Shown: positions 1 through 11,834, numbered from the stretch's first letter. The stretch: DNA of 26,438 nucleotides from Apostichopus parvimensis (GCA_000934455.1 KN886611.1:113394-139831), one strand, 5' to 3'. A program made the numbers and translations. The notes: generated by a model from the sequence alone, not told the origin.

Positions 1-2336
1 ATTGCACCCATGTAGTTACAATGTGACTTGTGTGAAAATATAAAATATTTAAATATATATCAAGGTTTAAAGTTCAGAAACATAAACTAATGATAATGCA
101 AGTGTGACAAGGTGACTCCGAATGTTGTTTATAACATCTCAGCTGATCATTGTTGTTATTTGAAACAATGATAAACATGCTATGATGCTTAATATCATTC
201 AATTAAATTAGGATATTCATTTTTATACTGTTTAGAAACATGACATTGCTATCGTTGCGTATGAAATGTTAATTAAACTAAGGATAATATTTTCAATTTG
301 CTGAAATGACCTCAACGGTTGTTATTTAAAGTTTCTTCATTTAAAAAAAAATATGACAGTAAAGTTTTTACTACTGTTCTTTCAAATTATTCTATAACAC
401 TTATTTCTCTAATCGAATGAGAACCAAGGTGTAAGGCAAAAGTATGAAGATTTTTCAGTTGTAGCAAACTGGCAACGCAAAATGACACTATCAAAGGAAT
501 AGAGGTTATCTACGTTTGTTTCTGCAAGTTTCTACCGTTTTTATTTCACTATGGATTTGTTTTCAGCTAACATAGACCAGACTAACTTTCTATCTTTAAA
601 ATGACTTAACATACGTTAACAAAATGTATACCACCATTGAGAATTGGACACCCCCCTCATTATACCTCTCCATGGAGTACAAAACAGTCAAGTATAATTT
701 GGCTCCTCATGTCAGATTCAATCTGAAACTCATTCATGTGTTTTAACATCTACATGACTGTGCCAATCAGTGTCACTCTGTTGTTCTTACAAGTTTTTAA
801 AGATTGATATTGATATTTAAACCTATTAAAAGCCAATGTGGTTCTAAGTTTCATTTAGCATATAGCTGCCAATTGCTAAACATTTGCATATAAGAATAAT
901 TTTTAATTCACTCACTGGTATTAAAGAAACTTGTTAAGCAGAAACTAATGCCTGATATGAACTCAAAATGTCAATCTGTTTTATACGTAAACTTTGGAGT
1001 GCCGATGACTTTGTCATGTACTATAAATGATATAGAAGTGCTTACATAAGTAAATTACCATTATGCACTAGTTGATATTATGTTATTCTCAACAGAGATA
1101 CCCATGGCAGCAGACCTAGATAGCCTCGAGAGGAAACCGAAATCTTGAAACAGAATAAGAAGATGGCGTTTATGTATTACACTCAGGTGTCGCTGAAAAA
1201 GAAGTTCAGTTTTCCATAAAATTACTTCATTGTAGAAAGCTGAAATGGCGTTGCCAAGATATCAGAGGTTAGGCCAAAAAAGGTTCCTCATGTATGGGGT
1301 ATTGGGCTCATTGTCCCTAAAAAGTTTAACGTTGCATTGGGCATTAATTCCACACGATTGTGACATTAGTTAGGTCAATAATATAGTTCTTAGGGCTAAA
1401 CTTTGCTAATTATTAATTGGCTGGAAGTGTTTGTAACTAACACTTATTTTACCCAGACTGAATGTAAGCATGCCCACAACTGAACCATTTCCCCTCGAAT
1501 GACGGTAGAGGAGGAGAGAATTGACCCCTGTCACATCACCCTTTACGCACGCCACTAAGAAGTTGTATGAATGACTGAAAAATCGCAAGAAACCTTTCCA
1601 GCGCAATTAAAAAAATGATGATTATATTAATTGGTATGATGCCAGACGCCTATATTTAACTGAGTTATATGCGAGGAGAACAAAATAATCAAATTATATT
1701 TTGGGCTCATAAAAATAACCATATTACACTAGCATAATTCTAAACTTGCCTCTGCTGTTATAGGAAGGGTCAACATCCTTTCTGGAAGAGCGTGAGCTAA
1801 AGGAAGAGTTGTCTCTGTGATCGTTTATCCGTTTTCCATGTAAGGTGTGGGGTCCTTCCCTGAAAAAAAACAGACTCAGAGTTCAAATGGGGCATGGTTA
1901 TGTTTATATTATAATAAAGATGTATAGTAAGGTCTTAATTCAAGTCCCAACAACCCAAAGTATTGGAGAAAAGCATTTATTTAATATAACCGATCCTCAA
2001 CATTGTTAAATGTCATATCAATGTTCATTGTAAAAAAGAAAGATGCAAAATTCTCATTTACTTTATACATGTGTAAAAAGCAGAAGGTGCTATTTGGCAC
2101 GTGAATTCGATTTCGATTTCGATTTCTAATAAACATATGACCTACCCACCTATTTGATTGGACCGTAGATTTGCATAATACTACGAAATGAACCCAATGT
2201 CCCTTAAAGCTTAATGTGTAATGCATGTGTTCCTTTTAATTCACTTTTCTTTTCTTTTTTATTATAATTCTGATTTAAATGTTCTCTTATTGTGTCATCG
2301 TGATTTATTTCAAGATTCTTCATATATCGGGACTAC
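1..2336. other. AT-rich stretch with no gene I can support
   Basis: I see no recognisable protein or RNA gene. Three short windows look like exons: 666-722 on the minus strand, and 1096-1148 and 1764-1820 on the plus strand. Each has an AG before it and either a GT or a stop after it, but they are too short to support without other data. A hexamer (TTTCGA) is repeated three times at 2106-2126. Two open frames of 66 and 81 codons on the minus strand look like chance. Confidence 0.6.
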
Positions 2337-2392
2337 ACCATGCTACATACAGTATAATACTGACAATACCATACTAAATACAGTGTAATATG
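2337..2392. repeat. Two-copy 31-bp tandem duplication
   Basis: The unit beginning ACCATGCTACATACAGTATA at 2337 recurs at 2368 as ACCATACTAAATACAGTGTA. The offset is 31 bp with a few substitutions. It is non-coding. Confidence 0.7.
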
Positions 2393-3654
2393 TCGTAAAT
2401 TCTTGTTTAAAGATCTTCTCATTTTGTATTACAATTCACTGAAGTGAATTGTTTATTTGTTGGAACACACGCATTTAAAAATGAATTTTAAAACCAGACG
2501 CTGTCAGCCCAGTTGGCGTTAGCAAACTACTGTCATAATTTGATTTTACGAAACTCAAACATCAGAGTGTCATCACACAAAGCAACTTGACTACTAGTCT
2601 AGCCGACAAACCATTAAGTATGCTGTCAGTAGAAGTATCACACATTTAAAGAGAAGAAATCTTGTTTTTTAGCAAGTAACACGTTCGCTATGAATAACAA
2701 AAGAAACTAGTTCAATGTGAAACATGTTATACTGTTAAAATATGGCATAATACTTAGTTTGGATGAGTAATAATTTAGAATTTATAAAACTGGATTAACA
2801 AAAGGAACATTATTTCCAAAAGAAGGTTGACGTCATCACCATATTATTGTCAACAGAACATTCATACATCAGTGTATAACATCCCGCATCAGAGATGATA
2901 TAATGTAATACTTGTATCACTTTCTAAGTGGTACAGTTCTTAACATCTTCATGAAAATCAATTAAACTTTTCTTATAAATAACATGTAAGAACATTTATT
3001 TTATCCGTATAAGAAAGAACAATCATTGTTATACCTCAGCTATAGAACAATCCATATATAGTATAGTGATAAACCCTCATATGTTCCTTTTTAATTCTTA
3101 CCTATTTTCATTAGTTTCATTATCGTTGCCCTTCTTTATTTCTTAAGTTTTGCCTTTTTACAGAAGAAAACTAGAAATGTACTTTACACTATGAATTTAT
3201 GTCTCAATATTTCTTAGATCTTTTAGTAATAACATTAAACAAAGCAGAAAAACAGACAATTTGAAATTGTTTTCTTAAATATAAAAGTAATTTGACAGTA
3301 AAAATTTGATAAAAACACATGATGCAACATGATCCATTTGGTAACATATTTGAAATAAATACGTCTTTATTTTGTTGCTTTGTAATGTTCAAGGTTATTG
3401 CTTTCTTGTTTAAGCTTTTTTATTTTATTTACTATTAGTTTCATGCAAAGAAATTGCAACATTTAGTATTTACCGCAATTCTAGGTAGGCTAATCAAAAA
3501 TAATATATCATGTTCATGAATAAAAAAATTAATAAGAGTTATCATTTTTATCAACAGAATGAGTGTATTTTTTTATCAGTAAAAATATGAAATAGATGTA
3601 ACATATTTAATTACATTTTGTGTCTTTTGAATAGTTTGGTTCTGCTTTCAACGC
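2393..3654. other. AT-rich stretch without a recognised gene
   Basis: Nothing coding is recognisable. A 20-nt near-perfect palindrome (CAATTCACT, GA, AGTGAATTG) lies at 2432-2451. A perfect CRE octamer, TGACGTCA, lies at 2828-2835. The rest is low-complexity AT-rich sequence. Confidence 0.6.
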
Positions 3655-4125
3655 ATCGGTTACATTACACTTTCCCTAATCCACCCCTTACCAAATTATG
3701 CCGGACCACTTACCCACTTTCCTTAATCTATGTTTACAACACTTGGGTTATCTTGTTAACACCACTTTTTATACCGACACCCGTCTACCCCGCCTACCCC
3801 CACTCGGACATACGTACCCATCAATATATCCTTCTGTCATACTATTACCATCCCTCTTTTAAAGAACAAACTGTCTTCACTTCCTTCACTCCAACCCTTT
3901 GCCCACCACCCACATGCAACAACAAAAATGCTATGCACATTATAACCCCACATAACATTACAGTTCTCCAATTATTAGCTACCAATAAAACAGTCTAAAT
4001 GAAAATAACTCTAAAAATCTCGAATATTTTTTCTTCACCTCTCATTGTTTGCAGTATAGACTAATATGAACAAACACAGTACATATGTTTATATAATAGT
4101 CGTTTAGAAAATATAACTGTAGGTC
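3655..4125 (+). repeat. Dispersed interspersed repeat, copy A
   Basis: This is the same repeat as 5755-6345 and 16107-16585, here in the opposite orientation. Shared landmarks are CTAATCCACCCCT near 3680, TTCCTTAATCTATGTTT near 3718, and the GCAACAACAAA...CATTACAGTT stretch near 3916-3963. A downstream block shared with copy B contains TTGTTTGCAGTA and AACAAACACAGTACATATGT. The plus-strand open frame of 126 codons at 3618-3998 mostly comes from its C-rich, T-rich composition. The equivalent frames in the other copies are not conserved as protein, so I do not call a gene. It is probably a non-autonomous element. Confidence 0.75.
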
Positions 4126-4924
4126 CTTTCTAACATTACAGTATTCTTCTTTCACCCACAAACGAACTCACCAACCCAACGCCTCACCCCTTAGCTCCCT
4201 CTCAGACACACACAGTCAACGCAAATGACCCTTCCATTCCCTTTATATACTGTACATTGTCACTTTTTTTTATTTCGTGACGTAAAAGCGAGCCAAATAT
4301 CGCATTTCCACAGAGGAAAAACTGTTGCCAATTCCAACAATAATTAATATGTACAAGCAACAAAAAAAAAATTGTGTTTGATAAAATGTCTGTTTTTCAT
4401 TTATAATAAAGCTTTTTAATAGTAGAAACAAAATTAGAGTATAATTGTGTGTGTTTTTTAAATATCGAGGGTTTTACGACGATTGTAATTACACGACATT
4501 GAAACCTATCTAACATATCATACACGCCGTTCACAACAACTAAGGCAGTATTTAGTCAATGTTTTCTTACAAACATTTTCCGGACTCGCGATTAATAAAA
4601 AGAAGAGAGAACATGGATGCATTGGACTTGACTGCTATTAATTCGAGCCTGAATACACAGTGGCGGGACTGAAACAACAAGACAACGCGTACGCTAAACT
4701 GAACGTATCCGTGGCCGAAACTGCCAGTTACTCTGGTGCTAGTGCTAGTGCCAACATGAGTAACAGTTCTGCGACGGAGGGGCAAGCCTGGCGCTTTTGT
4801 GCCTTTTGTACGTTCTCTCTTCTTTTGAAACCTTTGATCGTCAGGAATAACATAATATCGTTTTCCCTTCCCAGCCCCTTCCTTCCCTCTCTTGTTCACA
4901 CAGCCAAAGCTTGACACTCCTGTA
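4126..4924. other. Pyrimidine-rich then CpG-richer stretch, no gene called
   Basis: Positions 4141-4260 are C/T-rich. Positions 4560-4925 carry more CpG than the surroundings and are open on both strands (127 codons minus, 84 codons plus), but neither translation resembles a family I know. The stretch ends just before the promoter-like cluster at 4925, so upstream regulatory DNA is the likeliest role. Confidence 0.45.
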
Positions 4925-5040
4925 ATTTGCATCAACTTCCGAACAATCAATTTATATGCAAATATAGGAATTGTTTAACTTGCGATGTGGATCGCTGACG
5001 TCATTTTTGAAGCGTTCTCGTTATATAAATTAATATAAAG
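4925..5040 (+). promoter_or_regulatory. Candidate RNA polymerase II promoter: octamers, CRE, TATA
   Basis: Four known motif types fall within about 115 bp. ATTTGCAT (4925-4932) and ATGCAAAT (4956-4963) are inverted octamer motifs. TGACGTCA (4996-5003) is a perfect CRE. TATATAAA (5022-5029) is followed by a second TATA-like ATATAAAG (5033-5040). Transcription would be expected to start near 5050-5060. Just downstream, an ATG at 5061 opens 13 codons ending in AAAG|GTAGTT (donor at 5100), a possible short first exon. I could not find the rest of such a gene. The arrangement is seen directly; promoter activity is inferred. Confidence 0.4.
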
Positions 5041-5103
5041 GCCGCCAGCTTAGTAGGTTTATGAAAACAAGTAGAACATTCTTGGAAATTCGGGGAAAGG
5101 TAG

Positions 5104-5411
5104 TTTTGACTACTTATATCAAAGAGGGTGTAAGAACATTATTCTCTACTTGAAGTCACTGCAAAACTTCACGGCTTATTTCTTGTTTCAGTCACACATA
5201 CACTATATTGTACACATTTATATCAAACATGTTAAACTATTTCTACACTGTTCTCATCAGACAGTGCACCTTTTAATCTTATTGAAATAATTTCATCATG
5301 TGTTTCTTTCTAAAGATGAACAGTAATATCTTTCTATTTCTAACTATTTTCAATAGTTCGCATTTTCCTTTGTTCATCACCTGTCATCCAATAATTGAAC
5401 AATATAAGTTA
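5104..5411. other. No recognised feature
   Basis: AT-rich sequence without an exon, repeat or RNA that I can identify. Confidence 0.6.
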
Positions 5412-5497
5412 AAGAAGTTGTATCCAGTACAAGAGATGTGCGCATCGCAATGAAAAGAAGTTGTATTCAATAAAAGAGGTGCACGTATTCTTTACAC
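5412..5497. repeat. Two-copy 43-bp tandem duplication
   Basis: AAGAAGTTGTATCCAGTACA at 5412 recurs at 5455 as AAGAAGTTGTATTCAATAAA. The rest of the unit, including AAGAGATGTGCGCAT versus AAGAGGTGCACGTAT, stays in register. Confidence 0.7.
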
Positions 5498-5754
5498 AAA
5501 CACCATATTGGAAATATTAACAATTATAACATATTGCTGTAAATATTTGGAAAGAAGAAATGATGAAAGGAATTAAGTAGGATACAAAAAAATGTACTGT
5601 CAGAGTACAAAAGTATAGCAATATTTTAACGTACTGATTTATGATATTTATGTGTACAGTATAGGGTATTTAAGACTGAAGGTTTGTTTTTGCAAATGGG
5701 AATATCGTGTCAACATAATGTACACAGTATACATATTATAAAACGGTCATTGAC

Positions 5755-6345
5755 CTTGACAAAAATAAATATTCTTAAAGATTATTATGCAAACATATGT
5801 ACTGTGTTTGTTACTATTGGTATGTACTGCAAACAAGAATAGGTGAGGAGACAAATGCACTTGATGTTTTATTGATCTCACTGTGTGCGGATTAACTCTA
5901 ATGTTATCTAGGTTAATATTGAGCTTATATCAAGAGTTTTTGTTGGGTAGGTGGGGGGGGGGTGGTCCAAGGGGTTGGCAGGGAGGAGGTGAGAGTACTA
6001 AAGACAGGTTGTCGATCAGATAAGAGGGACGACAATGTCAGACAGGAGTTATTAGTGAGTATGTGTGTCCGATGATGGAATGATGGGGGGGGGGGGGTGC
6101 TTGTTGCTAAAGGATGTTATCAAAAAGATAACCAAATAGTAAAAAACATAGATTAAGGAAATGGGGTAAGTGTTCCGGCATATTTGTAGTGAGGGGTGGA
6201 TTAGGTAAACTTTAGGGTAGTATAGCTGAGAGGGTGCCATATACATAGATGGAGACTAGTATATACTGTTTAATTTATATAATTTTGTTTTAACTTTAAC
6301 ATTAATCTGCATTAATTATTACTTAATTTGTATACTTATTAAAGA
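5755..6345 (-). repeat. Dispersed interspersed repeat, copy B
   Basis: Read on the minus strand, this copy contains CTAATCCACCCCTCAC, ATGCCGGAACACTTACCCCA and TTCCTTAATCTATGTTT, all matching copy A. Its high-coordinate flank (CTGTTTAATTTATATAATTT and GCATTAATTATTACTTAATT) matches copy C at 16497-16570. It carries two long G tracts on the plus strand (about 5952-5962 and 6085-6097). A minus-strand open frame of 64 codons at 6052-6246 is a composition effect. Copies A and B lie in inverted orientation about 1.6 kb apart. Confidence 0.75.
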
Positions 6346-7439
6346 AAAAGGCATCCTGATTAAACAAAAAAATAAAGTCAATCGTCTTTTAATATTTTTA
6401 TCATAAACACTTCAATGAAAAATCTACAAAACCATGTTGTTTTATGACACTCAAACCTACTTTTTACTGATTACTAAAAACTGTGGACATGAATACGATG
6501 TGTCAATTTTAGTACGGCCTACAAAGGAATATGGCATGTTAACCACAGTCTATTCCATTTTTGCCAATATAAAAACATAATCCTAAAAAAAGAATAGGAT
6601 TAATACCTTAGTTGTAGCCAGATATGTATACAATACTCCAAAATAAATGTTGTCAAAGAACTTATTCCTGTGATAGCTTATGACTATATAACATCACAAA
6701 ACGATTTCACAGGCTGGCTTAGACGTTCAATACCTAAATATCTACGACTGAATCTGCTAAACAGATTTCCCTTAACTCATTTAAGCTCCAGAATCATACT
6801 TAAGATGAAAACAAACCAGTTCGAAAGATGTTAAAAAACAGGTACAGTCAAAACATCTATGCTCGGTGCCAGTCGAAATGTGGTGTTTACTTACCAAAGA
6901 TGCCTTGCAACAAAGGTCTAAGAATAAAAGATGGCGCTATCACAATAGGCCTTCGATGACTTGCAGTGCTAGCGAAGAGTATTGTAGGTAGTACATACCT
7001 GAACACGCAATAGTTAAAATCTCCATGCAATGTACTGATGCTTCAAAAGAATTGCAAACGTTTAGTTATTGATGGCGGTAAAGAAGGTTAAGTCAGGGCA
7101 AACATGTAGATTGATTCCAGGAGGCAAACGTTACAGTTATCTCAAAATATTCCAACAAAAGGGATCACCTTAACCACTGCAAAATGTACCCATTGAATGT
7201 CTGTCAACAACAGATCATTTAAAATAAAGAACTTCATTAATTTTAATATTACAAAAGCACACTGGACTAGGTAGAACAAAAAACAAAACAAACAAGTTTG
7301 TTCACATTGTAAAATGGTTCTACCTCCAGCAAAATGACTACTACCTCAAATTGCTTCACCTGCCATGCATCTCAAGTTTCATGTTTAGCGAACACCCTCC
7401 TACCTCGTGAGAAGTTAGTAAACAAGTTTATAGTGATAG
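6346..7439. other. No supported gene
   Basis: Mostly AT-rich DNA. One minus-strand window, 6895-6998, is bounded by TTCAG and GTAAGT and is open in one frame for 34 codons. A second frame in it starts ATG and stops after 18 codons, and neither translation is recognisable. I regard it as unproven. Confidence 0.5.
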
Positions 7440-7533
7440 TGATTCTTGGCTATTTGGACTGAATATTTGATTCTTGGCTATTTGGAGTTCAAATTTTATA
7501 ACTCTTTAACTCATAAATAAACCAAATAGCCAT
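7440..7533. repeat. Short direct and inverted repeats
   Basis: GATTCTTGGCTATTTGGA occurs at about 7440 and again 30 bp later. An inverted partial copy, CCAAATAGCCA, lies near 7523, so a hairpin could form. Confidence 0.6.
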
Positions 7534-7641
7534 GTAAACTGAGATAGAAAGTTCAACGTATAAACCAATGACAAACACTGATAACAACTTGTAGCACTTG
7601 AATTATCTACCAATATTTTTTTTCAACGAATAAACATGTTG

Positions 7642-7746
7642 TTGACTTAGAAAGAGATTCGCGCTGACTCTTGCAGTACAATGCCTTATTGACTTAGAGA
7701 GATATTCGGGCTTACTCGTACAGTAACATGCCTGGTTGACTCAAAT
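7642..7746. repeat. 47-bp tandem repeat, two copies plus a partial
   Basis: Units start with TTGACTTAG at 7642 and 7689. A partial third, TTGACTCAAATC, starts at 7736. Both full units are 47 bp and share AGAGAGATATTCG-like and CAGTA-CATGCCT-like blocks. Confidence 0.75.
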
Positions 7747-8053
7747 CCCCTATGTTTGGCGGGATGGGGGGAGGGAGGAGCGGATACTAAATTTGGTCTT
7801 ACATGCGATTATGAATTACATTAAAATAAAACATGAATATTTGAGCGTAAATCTTTATTCAGTGAATCATATAAGTACATTTCTATAGTTGGATAAATTG
7901 AAAGACTCTGTAGACGTTGCAGATTGACGAACCTGATCACACCTATCGGGCATAAGTACTGCGGCAACTTTTGAAAGTGGTATGGTTCTGACTGAGCATA
8001 ATCATTTACTTATATTGAGGAGCGTTCAAGAAGATAAGGTTGAGGTTAGAGTC

Positions 8054-8402
8054 GACGTTTCAGCACCATAGCGTTGAGAAAAGGGTCGACGTTTCAGCAC
8101 CATAGCTTTGAGGGTTTCGACGTTTGGGCACCATAGTTTTGAGGGTGGAGTTGACGTTTGGGCACCATAGTGTTGAGGGTGGGGTCGATGTTTGGTCACC
8201 ATATTGTTGAGGGTGGGGTTGACATTTGGGCACCGTAGTGTTGATGGTGGAGTTGGCGTTAGACACCATACTGTTGAGTGTGAGGTTGACATTTGGGCAC
8301 CACAGTGTTGAGGGTGGAGTTGACCGTTTAGACACCAAACTGTAGAGGGTGAAGGTGACATTTCGGCACCATACTGTTGAGGGTGGGGCAGACGCTTCGG
8401 CA
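8054..8402. repeat. 34-bp minisatellite, ten units plus a partial
   Basis: Units begin GACGTTT or GACATTT and continue through GGGCACCATAGTGTTGAGGG, ending GTGGGGTT or similar. Starts are at 8054, 8088, 8119, 8153, 8187, 8221, 8255, 8288, 8322 and 8357, with a partial at 8391. Most units are 34 bp; single units are 31, 33 or 35 bp. A degenerate flank at about 8030-8053 may be another copy. The array leaves two overlapping minus-strand frames (111 and 117 codons) open with a 34-residue super-period. They start and stop at the array edges, so I read them as by-products of the repeat rather than a gene. Confidence 0.92.
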
Positions 8403-8980
8403 GAAATGACCATCGTGTATCTTTCTAGCTCATTTGGGGGAAATATGGAAAACTATTGTTTTCTCTGTTCGCTGTGGTTAGGCTAGTCCCTCTTTAGTCA
8501 AGCAAGTAGATCGAAAGTAATTTCGAGATGACATGTAAACATCTGACTTACCGAAAGGTATACAGCAGTAAGACAAGCTTACAGTATCGAATGCAAAATG
8601 GGACATTATTCCGGTAACAAATATATATTTACATATAGTTACATGACATTCTTTTGTTATGCTTGAAATACCGTTGTCACAATTAAGATGAGATACAACG
8701 TTAATATCAAGTTACTTGCATTCCAAAGTTGTAATCTTTTGTTTCAATGCCGTTTGTATTTCACATTTTCTAATTGGATATTTTAGAAAACTGCTTGGGA
8801 GGGTTTAATTTATTTCACTAATTTTCTGCTTAAAACAATTATCGAATTTGAAAGGATCTAAGAAAGAGCAGTCTAGTTTTTATGATAGAAACGACAAATG
8901 AAAATATTCAAATACGATTAAAAATGTTTAAATTCGAAATTTTCTGTTCATCAATAATACGACTCATTAATAACTCGTTA
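8403..8980. other. No supported gene
   Basis: AT-rich DNA. A minus-strand window at 8552-8606 begins with ATG and ends at a GTAAGT donor. It encodes only 18 unrecognised codons and is not called. Confidence 0.55.
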
Positions 8981-9700
8981 ACTGCATTTTAAATAACACC
9001 GATTTTAACGCAAACTAAGTTCTTTTTCTAGAATTTATTACTTGTAAGCTTTATATTAGAAATATTTTAAAATAAATTTCAGATCAATACTTAAAACAAT
9101 CAGTTATTGTTATGAAGCAATACGTCAAAAAATTGAAAGCTTCAAAACAACGCAATAATATCGAGCAAGTTAAAAGGAAAACTGTAACCGTCTTTACTTT
9201 TAAGATGGGGAACTTTCAGCACTTTTTAAGATGAATACAATATTTGTATTTTCGATTGCATTGATTTAACACATATTAAGTTATTTCTTTAGTATTTACT
9301 ACTGTAAAGCTTTATATTAGACATACGTTCTACATGAATTCCATATCAGTACGAAAAAAACCCACCAATTCTTTTTATGAAGCAATACGTCAAAAAGTGA
9401 AAGCTTACAAAAGCACAGTGATGCAGAGCAAATTAAAAGCAAAATTAAATCGTTCTTTTACTTTTAAGATGAAGAACATTTAAACACTTTTTAAAATAAA
9501 ACACTTAAATATATTTCAAATTGCACTGATTTAACAGAAATTAAGCTATTTCTTTAGCATTTATCACTTACAAGCTCTATATAAGGAACGAAGAGAGTAC
9601 ATAAATTCCAAATGAATACTAAATTCTATTTTTTAAATTATATTAGTAAAGCAACACGCAAAACAAATATCAAAACTTAAAAAAGAAAACATTTTTTAAA
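8981..9700. repeat. About 262-bp tandem array, roughly 2.7 copies
   Basis: Equivalent points lie at 9041 (CTTGTAAGCTTTATATTAGA), 9302 (CTGTAAAGCTTTATATTAGA) and 9567 (CTTACAAGCTCTATATAAGG), giving periods of 261 and 265 bp. Shared blocks include GAAGCAATACGTCAAAAA, CTTTTACTTTTAAGATG and TTAAGTTATTTCTTTAGTAT. The third copy fades out near 9700, and a partial leading copy begins near 8981. It is AT-rich and non-coding. Confidence 0.85.
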
Positions 9701-11816
9701 TGAAATGTTAATTCCGAGATCTTTCACCTAATGGATCATGTTATATGAAAGTTTGTATGTTTAAAAAAACAACTTTATCATTAATAAATTAATTGTCTTC
9801 AGCACAAGACTGTCTCATTACTTTCAACAATCCGGAAATAAATTGAAATTCAAATTGAACTGATTATGAAACTTTTTTTTATAATCAGGAGCTCTACGAC
9901 ATGATGAGTAAACATATATTATATTGGAAGGTAAGATATTGTGTAACATATCAAATTTGAAAGAATGTTGCTCCTTCAGCTACCCCGGAATTACGATGTT
10001 AATAAACGAATAAGGAATATGTTTTGGTGAGGTATTCACGCAGAAAAAGTATTAGTATTAGTACTAGCTTATAACAAGAAGAGAAAGCCCACACATGTAA
10101 CTTTACATACGTAAAATGCTATAAAAAATAGTTTTAATCTTTGCTTTTTTTTTTTTTTAAATCTTCTGATGGTTTCATTTCTGTTGTCGACTGCTTTAAG
10201 GTTTTATCATTTGGGTCAAAATTTGTTTATAGAAAAAAAAAAACATCAATATACAATATAAATTTCAATCAGAAATATACAAAGTTTATATTAAAACCTT
10301 GATACAATTGTCAGATATCATTAATATTTTACTATTGTTTTTATATTAACCTATTACATTTGGAAATTAACATACTAACAATAACAATGCATACTATTTT
10401 CTTATTTTACTGATCTGATGTATAATAGGTCTGAAATAGCTTTAGTTACATATCCTAGATAAGCAAAACATTGTTCTTTATCATCACCAAGTTGAGTAAG
10501 TCTAGTAAAAATTTAAAATATCACCCAACTATATCATTTGACCTGAGTTTTCTTTCTACTTGGAAGGGCACGTTAGCTGACGAAGGTAAATAACAGCTGG
10601 AGAATTATTGTAAACTCTAGGATATTAAAGGGGAAATATGGAAAAAATTAAACCAAACATCAAAATGATTTAAGGAACTCATAAGTGACATACCATTTCC
10701 CTACGGCAACTATAATGTCAGTCCAGAAACTATTTTTAATATAATTTCCGTATAAATTTTGGACATTTTAAATGTCGCAAGTACAACTTTTTATAATATC
10801 ATTTTAACAAGGATGAAGTTTAAATGCTGACACCAAATGATAACAATTTGACATAAAATGTTGGTACCAAGTCAACAATTCTAGAGAATAATAGTCGAAA
10901 TTTGAAGATAAGAGACTGAACTTTTTTTAGTTTAGAAGTAATCTCAATGAAAGGAAGTTTCAATGCTGATGTGAAAAGTTGTATTCCAGTTAAGGAAGAC
11001 AAAATTTTAAACAAATAGTCGAGCTAAAGAGAAAATTAGAAATTCCATCTAATCATTTGAGCCACCATGAAAACTAATGATTTTATATAGAAGACCGGAA
11101 TTCTGCCTCACCAGAATTCTACCTATAATTCTGTGTATAGCTTTCTACGCCACTGTTGTAGCAATGTTGACCACCCTGGACCAAGGGAGAGACAAAACCA
11201 AATTTGATATAACAAGTTATAGTTAGGCTTTGAAAAGTGTGATAACAAATAACATGTTATACAAATCTCTTTCGAAAAGTTTATTTTTCTGCTCTTCTTG
11301 ATTAAATATAACACATCATTACGATGCCAGAATCTCTGAATTGACGTAGCTTCGTGCAGGGGGGGGGGGGTGAGGAATTTGATGTAGGAACGGGGATTGG
11401 GGGTCGTCCTTAGGATGACGATAATATTGTTAGTATTGTGTCCATCCCTTCCCCCTATACAGTCTTGTGACACGAACATGTGAGCATGTAGATGTCTCAT
11501 GTGTTTACTATTGTGTGCTTCCTACCGTTACTCACGGGTGAGATTAACTATCAAAGGCCACAATAATTAGTTAAGAGTAGTGACGTCATCTAAAGAAATG
11601 TCATTCAGCACTCGTGATTCATTCTTTTCCGATTTGTTTATGAACAATAAATTGCAAAATATCATCAGACATGTCATTTTACTCTTGCCATGGTTTCTAG
11701 TTCTATCATACGAACATAAACTTTTGGTCACCGCGCGGCTTCGATATCGATGTATATATGTAGAGTTGATTTTGATTATAAATAAAACGAGTCACTTAAT
11801 GTTAAGTGGCATTTTT
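9701..11816. other. Long AT-rich stretch, no recognised gene
   Basis: I see nothing coding that I can support. A 125-codon minus-strand frame at 11123-11500 spans a G/C homopolymer near 11360 and resembles no known protein. A CRE octamer TGACGTCA lies at 11581-11588. Poly-T and poly-A runs occur near 10145 and 10232. Confidence 0.55.
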
Positions 11817-11834
11817 GTGTGTGTGTGTGTGTGT
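11817..11834. repeat. (GT)9 microsatellite
   Basis: Nine uninterrupted GT dinucleotides, preceded by a short T run. Confidence 0.95.

Noticed and set aside
666-722. Minus-strand exon-like window of 19 codons between CAG and GTATAA
   Set aside because: Windows this short bounded by AG and GT are common by chance; there is no homologous copy or partner exon.
1096-1148. Plus-strand terminal-exon-like window ending in a stop, with MAADLDSLERKPKS
   Set aside because: The acceptor is plausible, but only about 17 codons with no partner exon and no poly-A signal close by.
1764-1820. Plus-strand terminal-exon-like window, EGSTSFLEERELKEELSL
   Set aside because: It reads well, but two other frames are open for similar lengths in the same window and no upstream exon was found.
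3618-3998. Plus-strand frame of 126 codons, proline/threonine-rich
   Set aside because: It lies in dispersed repeat copy A; the matching frames in copies B and C are not conserved as protein.
4567-4950. Overlapping frames on both strands (127 and 84 codons)
   Set aside because: Neither translation resembles a known protein, and opposite-strand openness is explained by higher GC in this segment.
6895-6998. Minus-strand 104-nt window between CAG and GTAAGT
   Set aside because: Splice sites are good, but two frames compete and neither peptide is recognisable; a chance opening of this size is not unlikely.
8026-8413. Minus-strand frames of 111 and 117 codons rich in CGA, STL and WCPNV motifs
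   Set aside because: They coincide with the 34-bp minisatellite and arise from its repetition; they start and end at the array edges.
11123-11500. Minus-strand frame of 125 codons
   Set aside because: It spans a homopolymer run near 11360, has no recognisable domain and no splice context.
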